A DNA stretch of 64,000 nucleotides. Origin: Evansella cellulosilytica DSM 2522 (GTDB lineage: Bacteria > Bacillota > Bacilli > Bacillales > Salisediminibacteriaceae). The notes under the pieces were generated by a model. It saw only the letters and a program-made list of their open reading frames with translations, was not told where the DNA came from and searched no databases. Location: the NCBI RefSeq assembly GCF_000177235.2, contig NC_014829.1, positions 4,617,673 to 4,681,672 of the forward strand, read 5' to 3'. Positions 8,129 to 16,541 of the stretch are shown here, in pieces. Each line of letters begins with the position of its first letter. Within the stretch, counting starts at the first letter, position 1. Both the position numbers and the translations under genes were made by a program.

Positions 8129-8515
8129 CTTCCAAAATGGAGGAGTGAAAACGAGTGAGGGAATAGAGCCCACCCCTTATAAAAAGGGTGGACAAGTTTC
8201 TTCCAAAACGGTGTCGTTCAACTCGTTCGGTCATCTTCTAAGTAGGTTAAATTCACACATAAATTAAGTTCCCAGGTCTAGCTTTACAACTCTTGCAATC
8301 ACGCAATAACCTACCCCCACCTCGCCTTTCAGCGACTAGTACGGGCAATTCCTTTCAAATGTATATGAAAGGCATCTGGGTGTGTTATGAGCCTTTAACG
8401 CTTCCCACCCTGTGATTAATAGGGGAACCAGAACCATCGAAGGTGTTTACCTTCTCCTAAACTGCTCATTTTAAATGGTTTAAAAAAGTAAAACTTTATT
8501 CAATTGTAAATGTGT
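8129..8515 (-). ncRNA. structured non-coding RNA candidate, copy 1
   Basis: About 387 nt, transcribed leftward from the promoter at 8522-8549. Homologous along its whole length, promoter included, to copy 2 at 23752-24141; long blocks are identical, for example TAGTACGGGCAATTCCT on the plus strand. Visible pairings (plus-strand letters): TCGC/GCGA (about 8323-8336), CCTTTCA/TGAAAGG (8352-8373), CCCT/AGGG (about 8407-8424), CCACCC/GGGTGG (about 8169-8191), and long-range GTAGGTTA with TAACCTAC and CCCAG with CTGGG. Copy 2 keeps the pairing while bases change in several of these. No conserved reading frame: a 69-codon frame here is broken in copy 2. RNA class not recognised. Confidence 0.7.
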
Positions 8516-8521
8516 TACATC

Positions 8522-8549
8522 ATTATATAACCAATATTTCCAAAGTCAA
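8522..8549 (-). promoter_or_regulatory. sigma-A promoter of ncRNA copy 1
   Basis: On the minus strand TTGACT (8544-8549), a 16-bp spacer and TATAAT (8522-8527). The same boxes with the same spacer precede copy 2, and the bases just downstream (GATGTAACACA) are identical in both. Expected start near 8515. Confidence 0.75.
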
Positions 8550-8589
8550 ATTCGGCTCAAACCATTGATATTACTTACATTTCCCACAA

Positions 8590-8616
8590 TAAAAAACACC
8601 GTAAACTTTTACGGTG
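8590..8616 (-). terminator. minus-strand terminator upstream of ncRNA copy 1
   Basis: A CACCGTA/TACGGTG stem followed on the minus strand by TTTTTTATT. It shields the RNA promoter from minus-strand transcription. Copy 2 has an analogous hairpin with the same TTTTTTATT tail, which there ends the ABC-3C operon. Confidence 0.6.
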
Positions 8617-8684
8617 GTGAAATTTGTCTATTATGCTTTTTCGTATTATAACTAGATATTCATATTATTTAGGAGGTTCTAATA

Positions 8685-9014
8685 ATGATAAGTAAAAAAA
8701 TATATACAACCCAACAGCACTATAAAAAAGTAGTAGAAGAACTTACAATAAATCAACCTACCGATAAAATTGAAATACGTAAGAAAAGCCATTGTATCTA
8801 TTTCCCTAATGGAGTAAGCATTCGTATTTTTGCAATTCAAGAAGGTACAAAAATCACTGTAGCAAAGCGACCTAACCGAAATAATCAGCATCACTTTACT
8901 GATGTAACTGATTTCGTTGAGAAGAGATTAGGAGTTAAAAATTTAAAATTTAAAAACTTTGGAGAAATCTATTCTACCGTTTATGACAATAAGTTGTTGA
9001 GTAAAAAACAATAA
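8685..9014 (+). CDS. unknown small basic protein
   Basis: 109 aa, basic (many Lys), soluble, not recognised; a mid-region of alternating strands (CIYFPNGVSIRIFA) and a C-terminal helix-strand (FVEKRLGVKNLKF). The ATG at 8685 has a canonical AGGAGG 9 bases upstream. Divergent from ncRNA copy 1, convergent with the SieB-like gene, and closed by the shared hairpin at 9032-9074. Its charge and size would suit a nucleic-acid-binding protein, but no motif proves it. Confidence 0.6.
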   Translation: MISKKIYTTQQHYKKVVEELTINQPTDKIEIRKKSHCIYFPNGVSIRIFAIQEGTKITVAKRPNRNNQHHFTDVTDFVEKRLGVKNLKFKNFGEIYSTVYDNKLLSKKQ

Positions 9015-9031
9015 TAGCCCCTTCATGTAGA

Positions 9032-9074
9032 AAAGACCCCCTAATAATTCAATCAATTATTCATGGGGGTCTTT
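9032..9074. terminator. bidirectional terminator between convergent genes
   Basis: AAAGACCCCC and its complement, with an inner AATAATT/AATTATT pairing, between the stops at 9014 (plus) and 9085 (minus). T-rich flanks lie on both sides. Confidence 0.8.
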
Positions 9075-9084
9075 ATTGTGTTTT

Positions 9085-9666
9085 TTACCAGTAATCTATT
9101 TGTTCTTTACTCCTATTAAACTCTTTTTCGTAGAGTGCATTATAAGCGTCATTGAAGTCTTTTAATAATCCAGGCTTATTATTTAACTCATCTACAACCC
9201 ACGGATGAAGTAAATATGGAAATGATGCAGTGTTTAAATCACTAACCATATATTCTGAAGTTGCTTTTCCAATCATTATGTGTTGCTCTAATTCTAAAAC
9301 AGCACCATCATGTAACGGCAACGGCAACGTTCTGTTATCTTGTTGATATAATTCATAAATAATAGCCTTTTGATAGTTGTTTAGTTTTAGTAATCGTTTT
9401 TCGGCTGTTGCATAAAAGTCCCTCTTGGCTTTAGCATCAGAAATTGATTTTGCTATCTTGTATATTAAATTTACTATGAGAATTGATAAAGATACAATAA
9501 ATACTATTCCAATAATAAAGCCATAATTATCCCTAAAATCAATCATAAACATTTTTTCTAAAATAGTTGTTGGAGAGAAGAGAAGAATTCCACTTGCTAA
9601 TGTTAATGCAGCCATTATTGTTGTTGGTAGCGTTAAAATCTCCTTAATATTAAAATCTATTTTCAT
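9085..9666 (-). CDS. SieB-like superinfection exclusion membrane protein
   Basis: 193 aa from the ATG at 9666 (GGAGGG 5-6 bases upstream; the earlier ATG at 9693 lacks a site). Two membrane segments near the N terminus (about residues 15-36 and 47-70) are followed by a cytosolic domain with the pattern of the SieB family: a KAIIYELYQQDNRTLPLP segment, then FPYLLHPWVVDEL. SieB of P22/lambda-type phages blocks development of superinfecting phages at the membrane. Family match is by eye but the N-terminal and C-terminal signatures both fit. Likely a phage-derived or defence gene. Confidence 0.6.
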   Translation of the reverse strand: MKIDFNIKEILTLPTTIMAALTLASGILLFSPTTILEKMFMIDFRDNYGFIIGIVFIVSLSILIVNLIYKIAKSISDAKAKRDFYATAEKRLLKLNNYQKAIIYELYQQDNRTLPLPLHDGAVLELEQHIMIGKATSEYMVSDLNTASFPYLLHPWVVDELNNKPGLLKDFNDAYNALYEKEFNRSKEQIDYW

Positions 9667-9853
9667 AATACCCTCCGTAAAATAAACATTCAATTTCCTT
9701 AATTGGTACTATTAATTATACATTATTGTAAGCAATCATACTGCCAACAATATATAAGTTTAATGCTATTATTAATCAAATTTGACTTATTAAAAATCCA
9801 TAATAAGATGTTACTACAATAAAACATAAATGATTATTAAGGAGTAGAGACTA

Positions 9854-9925
9854 ATGGGAATTTTTAATAATAAGCAAGCAAAATTTGATACGCAGCATAG
9901 GAGTACCTTATATGGCAGTAATTAA
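9854..9925 (+). CDS. possible 23-codon upstream ORF
   Basis: An ATG at 9854 with AAGGAG 9 bases upstream opens a 23-codon frame (MGIFNNKQAKF...) ending at TAA 9923-9925, overlapping the start of the next gene at 9912 in another frame. It could be a leader peptide coupling translation, or the original N terminus separated by a frameshift. The initiation signal is better than chance, the product is unrecognised. Confidence 0.3.
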   Translation: MGIFNNKQAKFDTQHRSTLYGSN

Positions 9926-10148
9926 TCAACTAAGCCTTCTTGCTGTTATTCAACTACCTAATCAATCAATGGTGAAGTATTTATTCTATGATGCTAAGCA
10001 TGTAGAAGCTAAGAATAATAAACCAGAAGAATATGATTTTCAAATCCCTGAATTAGATGAATTAGAAGAAATGTTTTATCAGGAGTTACTTGCTGAAAAT
10101 ACATATAATGAAGTCGATTATGAACAGTTATTCTGGGGTGACATCTAA
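9912..10148 (+). CDS. unknown small acidic protein coupled to RuvC-like gene
   Basis: 78 aa from the ATG at 9912 (AGGAG 7-8 bases upstream); a longer frame would require TTG at 9885. Hydrophobic N-terminal third, then strongly acidic (IPELDELEEMFYQELL). Not recognised. Its stop TAATG overlaps the ATG of the RuvC-like gene by one base, so the two are translated together. It may be a partner or regulator of that nuclease. Confidence 0.55.
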   Translation: MAVINQLSLLAVIQLPNQSMVKYLFYDAKHVEAKNNKPEEYDFQIPELDELEEMFYQELLAENTYNEVDYEQLFWGDI

Positions 10149-10660
10149 TGCCTCGGCTGTTATCACTCGACCAGTCAATCACTTCCTGCGGTTATTCCAT
10201 ATTCGAAATACATAATAATCAATCCGAACTGATTGATTACGGAACGATTAAACTTAATACCAAATTAGATTATTTCGAAAGGATAATCTGCTTAGAAAAT
10301 ATATTAAATGAAATGGTAAAGGATTATAATATCAAACTTGCAATTGTAGAAGATATCCAAAAGCATAGAGGAACTGGACTAACGACATACAAGAAATTAT
10401 CTTCCTTATTATTCTTTCTACAATACTTCTTTTATTATAGAAATATTGAATGCCAAGTTGTCCACGTTAACACTTGGCGAAACGGTTATAGGAACGTTTT
10501 TGGATTACCACGAATCAACAAGGATATAGTATATGAGCATATATTTAACATCTTAGGAGAACCTTCCGACTTTGATAATCATCAAAGTGACAGCATAGCA
10601 ATGGGGTTATTCCACTGTCATCATAATCTAGTCTTAAGAAATGGATTATTTAATTTATAG
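10148..10660 (+). CDS. RuvC-like nuclease (RNase H fold)
   Basis: 170 aa. It matches RuvC-type Holliday junction resolvases of phages and mobile elements: LSLDQS at residues 5-10 (first catalytic Asp), AIVEDIQ near residue 67 (Glu) and a C-terminal HQSDSIAMG with an Asp in the third acidic position, with the usual central helix. Such enzymes cut branched DNA during recombination or phage packaging using two metal ions. ATG at 10148 overlaps the preceding stop. Followed by a terminator at 10673. Likely derived from a phage or integrative element; substrate not determined. Confidence 0.7.
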   Translation: MPRLLSLDQSITSCGYSIFEIHNNQSELIDYGTIKLNTKLDYFERIICLENILNEMVKDYNIKLAIVEDIQKHRGTGLTTYKKLSSLLFFLQYFFYYRNIECQVVHVNTWRNGYRNVFGLPRINKDIVYEHIFNILGEPSDFDNHQSDSIAMGLFHCHHNLVLRNGLFNL

Positions 10661-10672
10661 AATATAGACATT

Positions 10673-10708
10673 AACCACTATTATCTTAGTAGATATCGGT
10701 GGTTTTTT
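10673..10708 (+). terminator. terminator of the RuvC-like operon
   Basis: AACCAC/GTGGTT stem extended by ATC/GAT, followed by TTTTTT, 12 bases after the stop at 10660. Confidence 0.75.
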
Positions 10709-10828
10709 AGCATTCCTTTCCACATAAAAAAATATTTTTTTAAAAAAACTAGAGCTTGAGACCCATACCCATAATTGGTATAATTATCCTGCAGTAAAAG
10801 TAAAAGAATAATAGAGAGGATGTTGAAT

Positions 10829-11101
10829 ATGTTGTTTAATGGTCTTTCAGATACATTCTTAGAAAACTTTGCACTTATTTACGGCTTAATATGTATTCTA
10901 ATTTCTTCAATATATTTGGTTAACCTTCACTTCTATTCAAAATTGGTCTATACAAACCCTTCCCAGTTTTCAGCAGATAGGCTTACAAAAGATATTAAAC
11001 GAATTCTTTTAAAAAAGTATGGAGATAAAATGAACTACACTCATTCACACCTTTTTATAAATGACCCTCTTATCTATAAAAGACTTCAAAGAACATTTTA
11101 A
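10829..11101 (+). CDS. small single-span membrane protein, unknown
   Basis: 90 aa from the ATG at 10829, which is about 9 bases from AGAGAGG; the ATG at 10820 abuts that site. One clear hydrophobic segment (ALIYGLICILISSIYLV, about residues 15-31) is followed by a basic soluble tail. Not recognised. Single gene with its own promoter region. Confidence 0.5.
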   Translation: MLFNGLSDTFLENFALIYGLICILISSIYLVNLHFYSKLVYTNPSQFSADRLTKDIKRILLKKYGDKMNYTHSHLFINDPLIYKRLQRTF

Positions 11102-11568
11102 TACCTTTCTAATTAAGACTAATGTAAAAACTCCTTTTTAATAATATTTTAGACTTAGAATATCTTGTCTAATTTTTTTAGTATTTTTGGTTATTTGTAC
11201 TTTTTTTTAATGTATACACATACTTTTTTATATTATTTAATCTATACATTTCTCCTTTGTTATTAATAACTACTTTATAAATGAGCATTCAAGTAAAATT
11301 TATGTATATTCAATCTTAAGTAGCTTGGTTATCCAAAGCATCAATAAATACCTTCTGTTGTTCAATATAATGAATATATCTTTTTGTTATATTTGTTATT
11401 ACCAATCGGTCCATAATTACCAATGGATACTTTCTATTTTTTCTAACATATATATCATATATATAAGCTATATCGGAGCTGAATGAGAATTATATATTAT
11501 ATTGTTTAGCCTTTACACAATTACAGATCATTGCTAGAATCGGACCACATTATTTTAGGGGTGGGATT
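11102..11568. other. 467-bp very AT-rich non-coding stretch
   Basis: No gene found. It contains runs of TA-rich dinucleotides (around 11450-11475) and T-tracts but no convincing hairpin or repeat shared with other parts of the island. It carries the promoter of the gene at 11569 if that gene is expressed alone. Confidence 0.3.
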
Positions 11569-11874
11569 ATGAGGAAATACGCTTTTTACTGCTATGGAGA
11601 TACTCAGGAATTTTTGGATTACTATTTTTTAAATCTATTTTTTTTCGCAATTGAAGAGTTATCTTTAGATATTAATGATTGTGTGTTTTTTACAGATACT
11701 CGAGGGTCTTTTAAAGAAATGTTTAAATTAGTGGGTAACTTAGAGGAAATACAATGCCTTGTTGTTCCAAGTATGAAACATTTTCGAGACTATGATGAAC
11801 TGTGTTCCCTATTCATAGATAATGGTATCTATGTTATTGATATTTCAAAGGAGGATTGTTGCTTTCAATACTAA
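11569..11874 (+). CDS. degenerate serine-recombinase N-terminal-domain-like protein
   Basis: 101 aa. It can be aligned by eye with the resolvase N-terminal fold: AFYCYGDT in the place of the YxRVST strand, FTDTRGSFKEMFKLV in the place of the DR-P-x-L helix, CLVVPSMKHFRD in the place of the VxxLDRLxR segment, and a final GIYVIDIS strand. The nucleophilic serine (here Asp) and key arginines are missing, and the DNA-binding C-terminal domain is absent. If the match is right it is a non-catalytic relative or regulator. ATG at 11569 follows GGGGTGGG. Alternative: unrelated alpha/beta protein. Confidence 0.45.
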   Translation: MRKYAFYCYGDTQEFLDYYFLNLFFFAIEELSLDINDCVFFTDTRGSFKEMFKLVGNLEEIQCLVVPSMKHFRDYDELCSLFIDNGIYVIDISKEDCCFQY

Positions 11875-12262
11875 TATTTATGTTGGTAAATTTGATTATA
11901 CTATAAATAGAATAATAGTTATGTTTTTAGGGCTCGGATTCCTAGCAATATTTTTATATCTAGAACATTCAAAGATTAGTGTACCTTTAGTTATATCACT
12001 CACACCAGCTACAGTAGCATTTTTGCTCTATTTCAATTTGATAATTAATGAAAAGTGTTCTTTTGTAGAGATTCATAATAAAGGGAAAAAAGTGATATAT
12101 AATAAAACATATTTATTTGGGCTAATACAAATTAAAAAAACGCTTGGATATACAGGAAATTACATGAATGAAATCTTAAGTTTTTATGATAATGAAAAGA
12201 ACTTTTCTATTGATTGTATTAATGATTTAGTTAGTGCAAAAGTTATTTTTAATAGAGATTAA
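11822..12262 (+). CDS. two-span membrane protein, unknown
   Basis: Up to 146 aa. Two hydrophobic segments (about residues 33-48 and 54-74) are followed by a soluble beta-rich domain. The first available ATG (11822) lies inside the preceding gene and has no good ribosome site; AAAGGAGG at 11848-11855 would suit a start just after 11860, but only near-cognate codons occur there. The start is therefore uncertain. Overlap with the preceding gene suggests co-expression. Family unknown. Confidence 0.5.
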   Translation: MVSMLLIFQRRIVAFNTNIYVGKFDYTINRIIVMFLGLGFLAIFLYLEHSKISVPLVISLTPATVAFLLYFNLIINEKCSFVEIHNKGKKVIYNKTYLFGLIQIKKTLGYTGNYMNEILSFYDNEKNFSIDCINDLVSAKVIFNRD

Positions 12263-12337
12263 TCTATATACGATATATAGCATATATACTTTACCTTTAC
12301 TATTATGGATATATCTTAATTATTTGTTAGCCCTTAG

Positions 12338-12371
12338 AAAAAAGTAGGAGGCTCACTTCCCCCTACTTTTT
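12338..12371 (-). terminator. terminator of the type I R-M operon
   Basis: AAAAAGTAGG/CCTACTTTTT arms overlapping the hsdR stop codon, with TTTTTTCT following on the minus strand. Confidence 0.75.
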
Positions 12372-15276
12372 AGTAATACTCTTTGATATAGTTATAGGCT
12401 TTTTCAAAGAGTTCCTGATCCTTATGCAATTGGTACTTTGCTAATGTTTTTCTAAGGGCTCTCTTTACTTCACGTTCTCCAGCATTAGTATTTTGCCAAC
12501 CATCAAATCTTACAACATTAACAATACTATCAATGTCATTTACGATTCTTTCAACAATGATGTGGGTTTTTTGAGACTTAATATCATTAAATAATTCTGT
12601 TAAAGCCGCTTTACCTGTCTTTACATCTTCATTCAGGTCTGTTTCTTTTTCAGCCCTTAGTACTTCTTTAGCTAGTTCCAAGAGTTCCTTTAAGAAATTT
12701 AAACTAGTCTTAAAATTCTCTTCATATTTTTCTTTTAATTCTTCAAGTTTTTGTGCTAATTCTTTAAACCTAGAGTTTTTATTAATGTTTCTTTTAATTC
12801 TTGCCGATATCTTAAACTCAATCTCTTTCACTTTTTGAGAATCTTGGTTTTTAAGAACTTCTTCAACTAATTCCTCATCTAAAACAATCTCTTCTAAATT
12901 ATCCTCAATTTCTGAAACATGTATATTACGATTAATGATATCCATTGTTTTTGGTCCAAGCGTATGCCAAACTAATGCTCCTTGACCACTTGAGGGTTTA
13001 ACTGATTCATATACTTGAGAAAGCCATCTGTAATCGCCTTTATATTGGTTTAAAACTGGATTGGGAGAGATAGCTTCCCATAGTTTAGACAAATAAGAAA
13101 AGTCCGAAGCAAACTGATCTCTAGTTTCATTATTAGGTAAACATTCTTGAGCTCTTATTAGTCCCTCATACCCTTCAAGATTTCGGTCAATATCTTGAAA
13201 ATATGATAACGATTTATCTAGTGCTACTGGGAACTCCTTTATATATTCATCGATATTTTCAATAACTTTTTTCATTGAATTTTGGTCAAAGTTTAGCGCC
13301 TTACCAACCTCATCAAAAACTCCTATATAATCAACAATTAGACCAAATTCTTTATCTTTATATACTCGGTTCGTCCTACAAATTGCTTGTAATAGTGTAT
13401 GTTCTTTTAAAGGTTTATCTAAATACATTGTCTGCAATATAGGAGCATCAAATCCAGTTAATAATTTTGCAGTAACAATAAGAACTTTTAAAGGGTGTTC
13501 CTCTATGTTGAAATTATCTAATACTTTTTTCTCTTCGTCTGGGGTACGGTCATAATTTTTATATTCTTCTTCCCCACTATTAACAGTCATTACAATTTCA
13601 CAGGCATCTTTACCTAATAATCTGTCTAATTCTTCTTTATACTTAATACAGCATTCTCTATCATAACAGACCACCATTGCCTTAAACTTATTGGGTTCAA
13701 TAATCTCTTTATAGTGATTTGCTATATCTTTACTTACCATCTCTATTCTTTCAGGTGCTTTAACGAAGGTGGATACTCTTCCTGCTCGTTTTATTAGTTC
13801 CTCCCTTTCTAAATCACCAATTGTATCTGTTAAGTTATCAAACTCTTCCTTCATAGTCTCTTTATCAATATGTAACCTTACCAGACGTGGCTCAAATTTT
13901 AATTTTCTTGTTGCCCCATCCTTTATCGAGTCCTCAAAAGAATATTTACTCATATACCCTTGTTCATCAACTTCAGCACCAAAGGTGGCAAATGTATTTC
14001 TATCACGCTTGTTAATAGGAGTTCCTGTTAGTCCAAAGAAAAATGCATTTGGTAAAGCATTTCTCATTTTAATACCCAAATCTCCCTCTTGAGTACGGTG
14101 TGCTTCATCTACTAAGACAATGATATTTTCTCTATCATTAAGGACTTCTTCCACTTCTTTAAATCTAAATATTGTTGTTATTATTATTTTACGTGTATCT
14201 TGGATTAATAACTGTTCTAAACTACTGATTGTTTTAGCAGGGACCATATTTGGAACATCCGCTGAGGAAAATGTTCCTGTTATTTGTGAATCCAAATCCT
14301 TCCTATCTACAACTATTAAGACAGTCGGACTTTTTAACTTCTCGTGCATACGTAATTTTAACGCTGCAAATAACATTAATAATGATTTTCCTGAACCTTG
14401 AAAGTGCCAGATTAATCCTTTCTTTATCTTACCATTCACTACACGTTCTACAATCTTATTAACAGTGTCATATTGTTGAGAACGACATATTACTTTTATT
14501 CTTCTTTTTTTATCATCAGTAGTAAATATCACAAAGTTTTGCAATAGATCTAGTAATACTCTTCTATTCAACATTTCCTTAATAGGAAATTGTAATGCAG
14601 ACAGCTCTGAATGCTTTCCTTTATTAAAATCTCTCCAAGGGAACCATTTATTGATTGGTGATTTGACTGTCCCATACCTAAACTCTTTTCCATCAGTAGC
14701 AAAATTAAATACATTGGAGACAAAAAGTTCTGGAACGTTGTTTTCATAATCCTCTGAGATTTGCTTTGCACCATCAACCCAAGAGATTGCTGGGCGAACA
14801 GGTGTTTTACACTCACCTATAACTAGAGGAATTCCGTTAACTAAAAGGTACAAATCTGTTCTTCGACTTTCTTGAGTTTTAAACTTATACTCTGTAGTTA
14901 CTATAAATTCATTATTTTTCACAACGTCAAAGTCAATTAGTTTCACGGGAACATGTTCATTGTTTCTCCCAAATGGCATAGACTTTTCACCTCTAAGCCA
15001 TTTGGAAAACTCTTCATTTGCTCTAACTAAACCTTCATATTTTACACTTAACACAATGGCTCTTAATTTATAAATTACTTCATCAGCACGACTCGGTTCT
15101 GCTTTTATTTCTGGATTTAATTTTTTTAGTGCATTTACTAAATGTTCTTCAATAAATGGATTATTCAATTCTCGATTAAATTTATTAGAGGGAACGAACT
15201 TCCAACCATTTTCAACAAGTAAATCTCTGATGTAATCTCTAACAGAATTTCCTTCATTGAACTTGCTTACAGACAT
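12370..15276 (-). CDS. hsdR: type I restriction enzyme R subunit
   Basis: 968 aa, close to the usual HsdR length. Order: an N-terminal PD-(D/E)xK nuclease region with RTDLYLLVNG and IGECKTP (about residues 140-158), a superfamily-2 translocase with Walker A FQGSGKS (about 293), DEAH box VLVDEAHRT (about 390), GLTGTP and a motif VI-like QAICRTNR, then a long helical C-terminal region that docks on the methylase. It is the DNA-translocating and cutting subunit; it pumps DNA with ATP and cleaves far from the target. Last gene of the hsdM-hsdM-hsdS-hsdR operon, 20 bp after hsdS, with AAAGGAGG before the ATG at 15276. All motifs look intact. Confidence 0.95.
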   Translation of the reverse strand: MSVSKFNEGNSVRDYIRDLLVENGWKFVPSNKFNRELNNPFIEEHLVNALKKLNPEIKAEPSRADEVIYKLRAIVLSVKYEGLVRANEEFSKWLRGEKSMPFGRNNEHVPVKLIDFDVVKNNEFIVTTEYKFKTQESRRTDLYLLVNGIPLVIGECKTPVRPAISWVDGAKQISEDYENNVPELFVSNVFNFATDGKEFRYGTVKSPINKWFPWRDFNKGKHSELSALQFPIKEMLNRRVLLDLLQNFVIFTTDDKKRRIKVICRSQQYDTVNKIVERVVNGKIKKGLIWHFQGSGKSLLMLFAALKLRMHEKLKSPTVLIVVDRKDLDSQITGTFSSADVPNMVPAKTISSLEQLLIQDTRKIIITTIFRFKEVEEVLNDRENIIVLVDEAHRTQEGDLGIKMRNALPNAFFFGLTGTPINKRDRNTFATFGAEVDEQGYMSKYSFEDSIKDGATRKLKFEPRLVRLHIDKETMKEEFDNLTDTIGDLEREELIKRAGRVSTFVKAPERIEMVSKDIANHYKEIIEPNKFKAMVVCYDRECCIKYKEELDRLLGKDACEIVMTVNSGEEEYKNYDRTPDEEKKVLDNFNIEEHPLKVLIVTAKLLTGFDAPILQTMYLDKPLKEHTLLQAICRTNRVYKDKEFGLIVDYIGVFDEVGKALNFDQNSMKKVIENIDEYIKEFPVALDKSLSYFQDIDRNLEGYEGLIRAQECLPNNETRDQFASDFSYLSKLWEAISPNPVLNQYKGDYRWLSQVYESVKPSSGQGALVWHTLGPKTMDIINRNIHVSEIEDNLEEIVLDEELVEEVLKNQDSQKVKEIEFKISARIKRNINKNSRFKELAQKLEELKEKYEENFKTSLNFLKELLELAKEVLRAEKETDLNEDVKTGKAALTELFNDIKSQKTHIIVERIVNDIDSIVNVVRFDGWQNTNAGEREVKRALRKTLAKYQLHKDQELFEKAYNYIKEYY

Positions 15277-15296
15277 CTCAACATCCCTCCTTTAAA

Positions 15297-16541
15297 TTAA
15301 ACTTTTGCTATATTATTTTGATAAAACTTTGGGTCAAAAAGGAAAATAAGCAATTCTTCTTTAACCTTTTTGGTATTCTTTATGTTACTTTCAATATTTG
15401 AGATAACATTTTCTAGACCATCAAGTATTTCAACAATTTTTCTCTGTTCTGTTAATGGTGGAATTCCTATTTTGAACCCTTCTAAAAATTCCTTTGGAAC
15501 CCTTTTCTGTCCCGCAGATCCCGTCATATTCCACTCACCTAAAGTCCTAAATAACTTGTTTGTTGTGTGATAGTAGATATATTTGGGGAGGACTTCATCC
15601 TTAGCCCGAAGTATATGAAATTCCGTGCTCCCAAAACCTATAGAATTTTTTAAATTTTGAGCCAATGCTCCTTTACCATTTTCGAAGCAAGGTGTTATTT
15701 TTGCTACTATAACGTCATTTTCTCTAAATGATGTAAAACCACTAGAAACCTCAGAGTATTTTCGTTCCCTTAAGTTAATTATCTTAGCGTCATTTGATAT
15801 ATCTTCCATAGTAAGAAAAGATATTTCTGTATCAGTATCCGCTATTTTTTCTTTCTGAGGATTAATATTACAAACATCATCGATTCTTTTTAATTCCCAA
15901 TCTTTTGGAATTTCCCCGATGGATGATGGCTTATAATTAGAATGATTTACCCCTCTTGTTAATAGCTTATTAACTAATTTTTCTTTATATTTTAATGTTT
16001 TCTCTAACAATATCTCCTTACAATTAATATTGTCTTCAGTTGCATTCAGTTTTTCTATGATATCTCTTTGAATATTTTTAGGAGGTATAATGAATTTTTC
16101 CTCTGCTAACACCTTCCATTTGATAGTAGGTGATAAAGAACCTTCTGATATTTTAAGTGATCGATTATAAAATTCTTGTGATTGCATAAAAAATGGTAGT
16201 AATTCTTTAATAATTACTTCTTCTTGTGCTCGTAATACCATTGAGTGCGCTGATACAATAGCGTCCCACTCACATATTGCAACCTTACCTTGATACGCTC
16301 TTCTTTTCCCAAAAATAATGTCACCTGGTTTAGCCACTAATTTAGTTCCTTGAACATCTTCAGGGGTTCCGTGCCTTTTTATCTTAAGAGTTTTAGAATC
16401 TAGGTGCTCTAATCCAATGTAATATTTTAGTTTTGTTTCCTTTGGTTCAACTCGTTTTGAAATGTGTTCAGCCATTAGTTTAAAAGGAACTAAACGCCAT
16501 CCATCACCAAGTTGAATAATATCCCCTTTCTCTTTTATCAC
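15297..16541 (-). CDS. hsdS: type I restriction enzyme specificity subunit
   Basis: 414 aa with two target-recognition domains, each followed by a conserved helix: the first half ends ...IIPPKNIQRDIIEKL, the second ...GIPPLTEQRKIVEIL. HsdS sets the bipartite DNA target for both methylation and restriction. Start is GTG at 16541, overlapping the hsdM stop by four bases (GTGA), with AGGAGG upstream inside hsdM. The first domain's KRRAYQGKVA and the second's AKITPCFENGKGA are typical TRD core segments. Both domains are complete, so the complex should recognise a two-part asymmetric site. Confidence 0.95.
   Translation of the reverse strand: MIKEKGDIIQLGDGWRLVPFKLMAEHISKRVEPKETKLKYYIGLEHLDSKTLKIKRHGTPEDVQGTKLVAKPGDIIFGKRRAYQGKVAICEWDAIVSAHSMVLRAQEEVIIKELLPFFMQSQEFYNRSLKISEGSLSPTIKWKVLAEEKFIIPPKNIQRDIIEKLNATEDNINCKEILLEKTLKYKEKLVNKLLTRGVNHSNYKPSSIGEIPKDWELKRIDDVCNINPQKEKIADTDTEISFLTMEDISNDAKIINLRERKYSEVSSGFTSFRENDVIVAKITPCFENGKGALAQNLKNSIGFGSTEFHILRAKDEVLPKYIYYHTTNKLFRTLGEWNMTGSAGQKRVPKEFLEGFKIGIPPLTEQRKIVEILDGLENVISNIESNIKNTKKVKEELLIFLFDPKFYQNNIAKV

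Noticed and set aside
8025..8234. 69-codon minus-strand ORF upstream of the 7570 gene
   Set aside because: Most of it lies within ncRNA copy 1, and the equivalent frame in copy 2 stops after three codons, so it is not a conserved protein.
8129..8515. T-box or other known riboswitch leader for the 7570 gene
   Set aside because: The RNA is much longer, has no visible T-box or aptamer consensus, and copy 2 has no comparable downstream gene.
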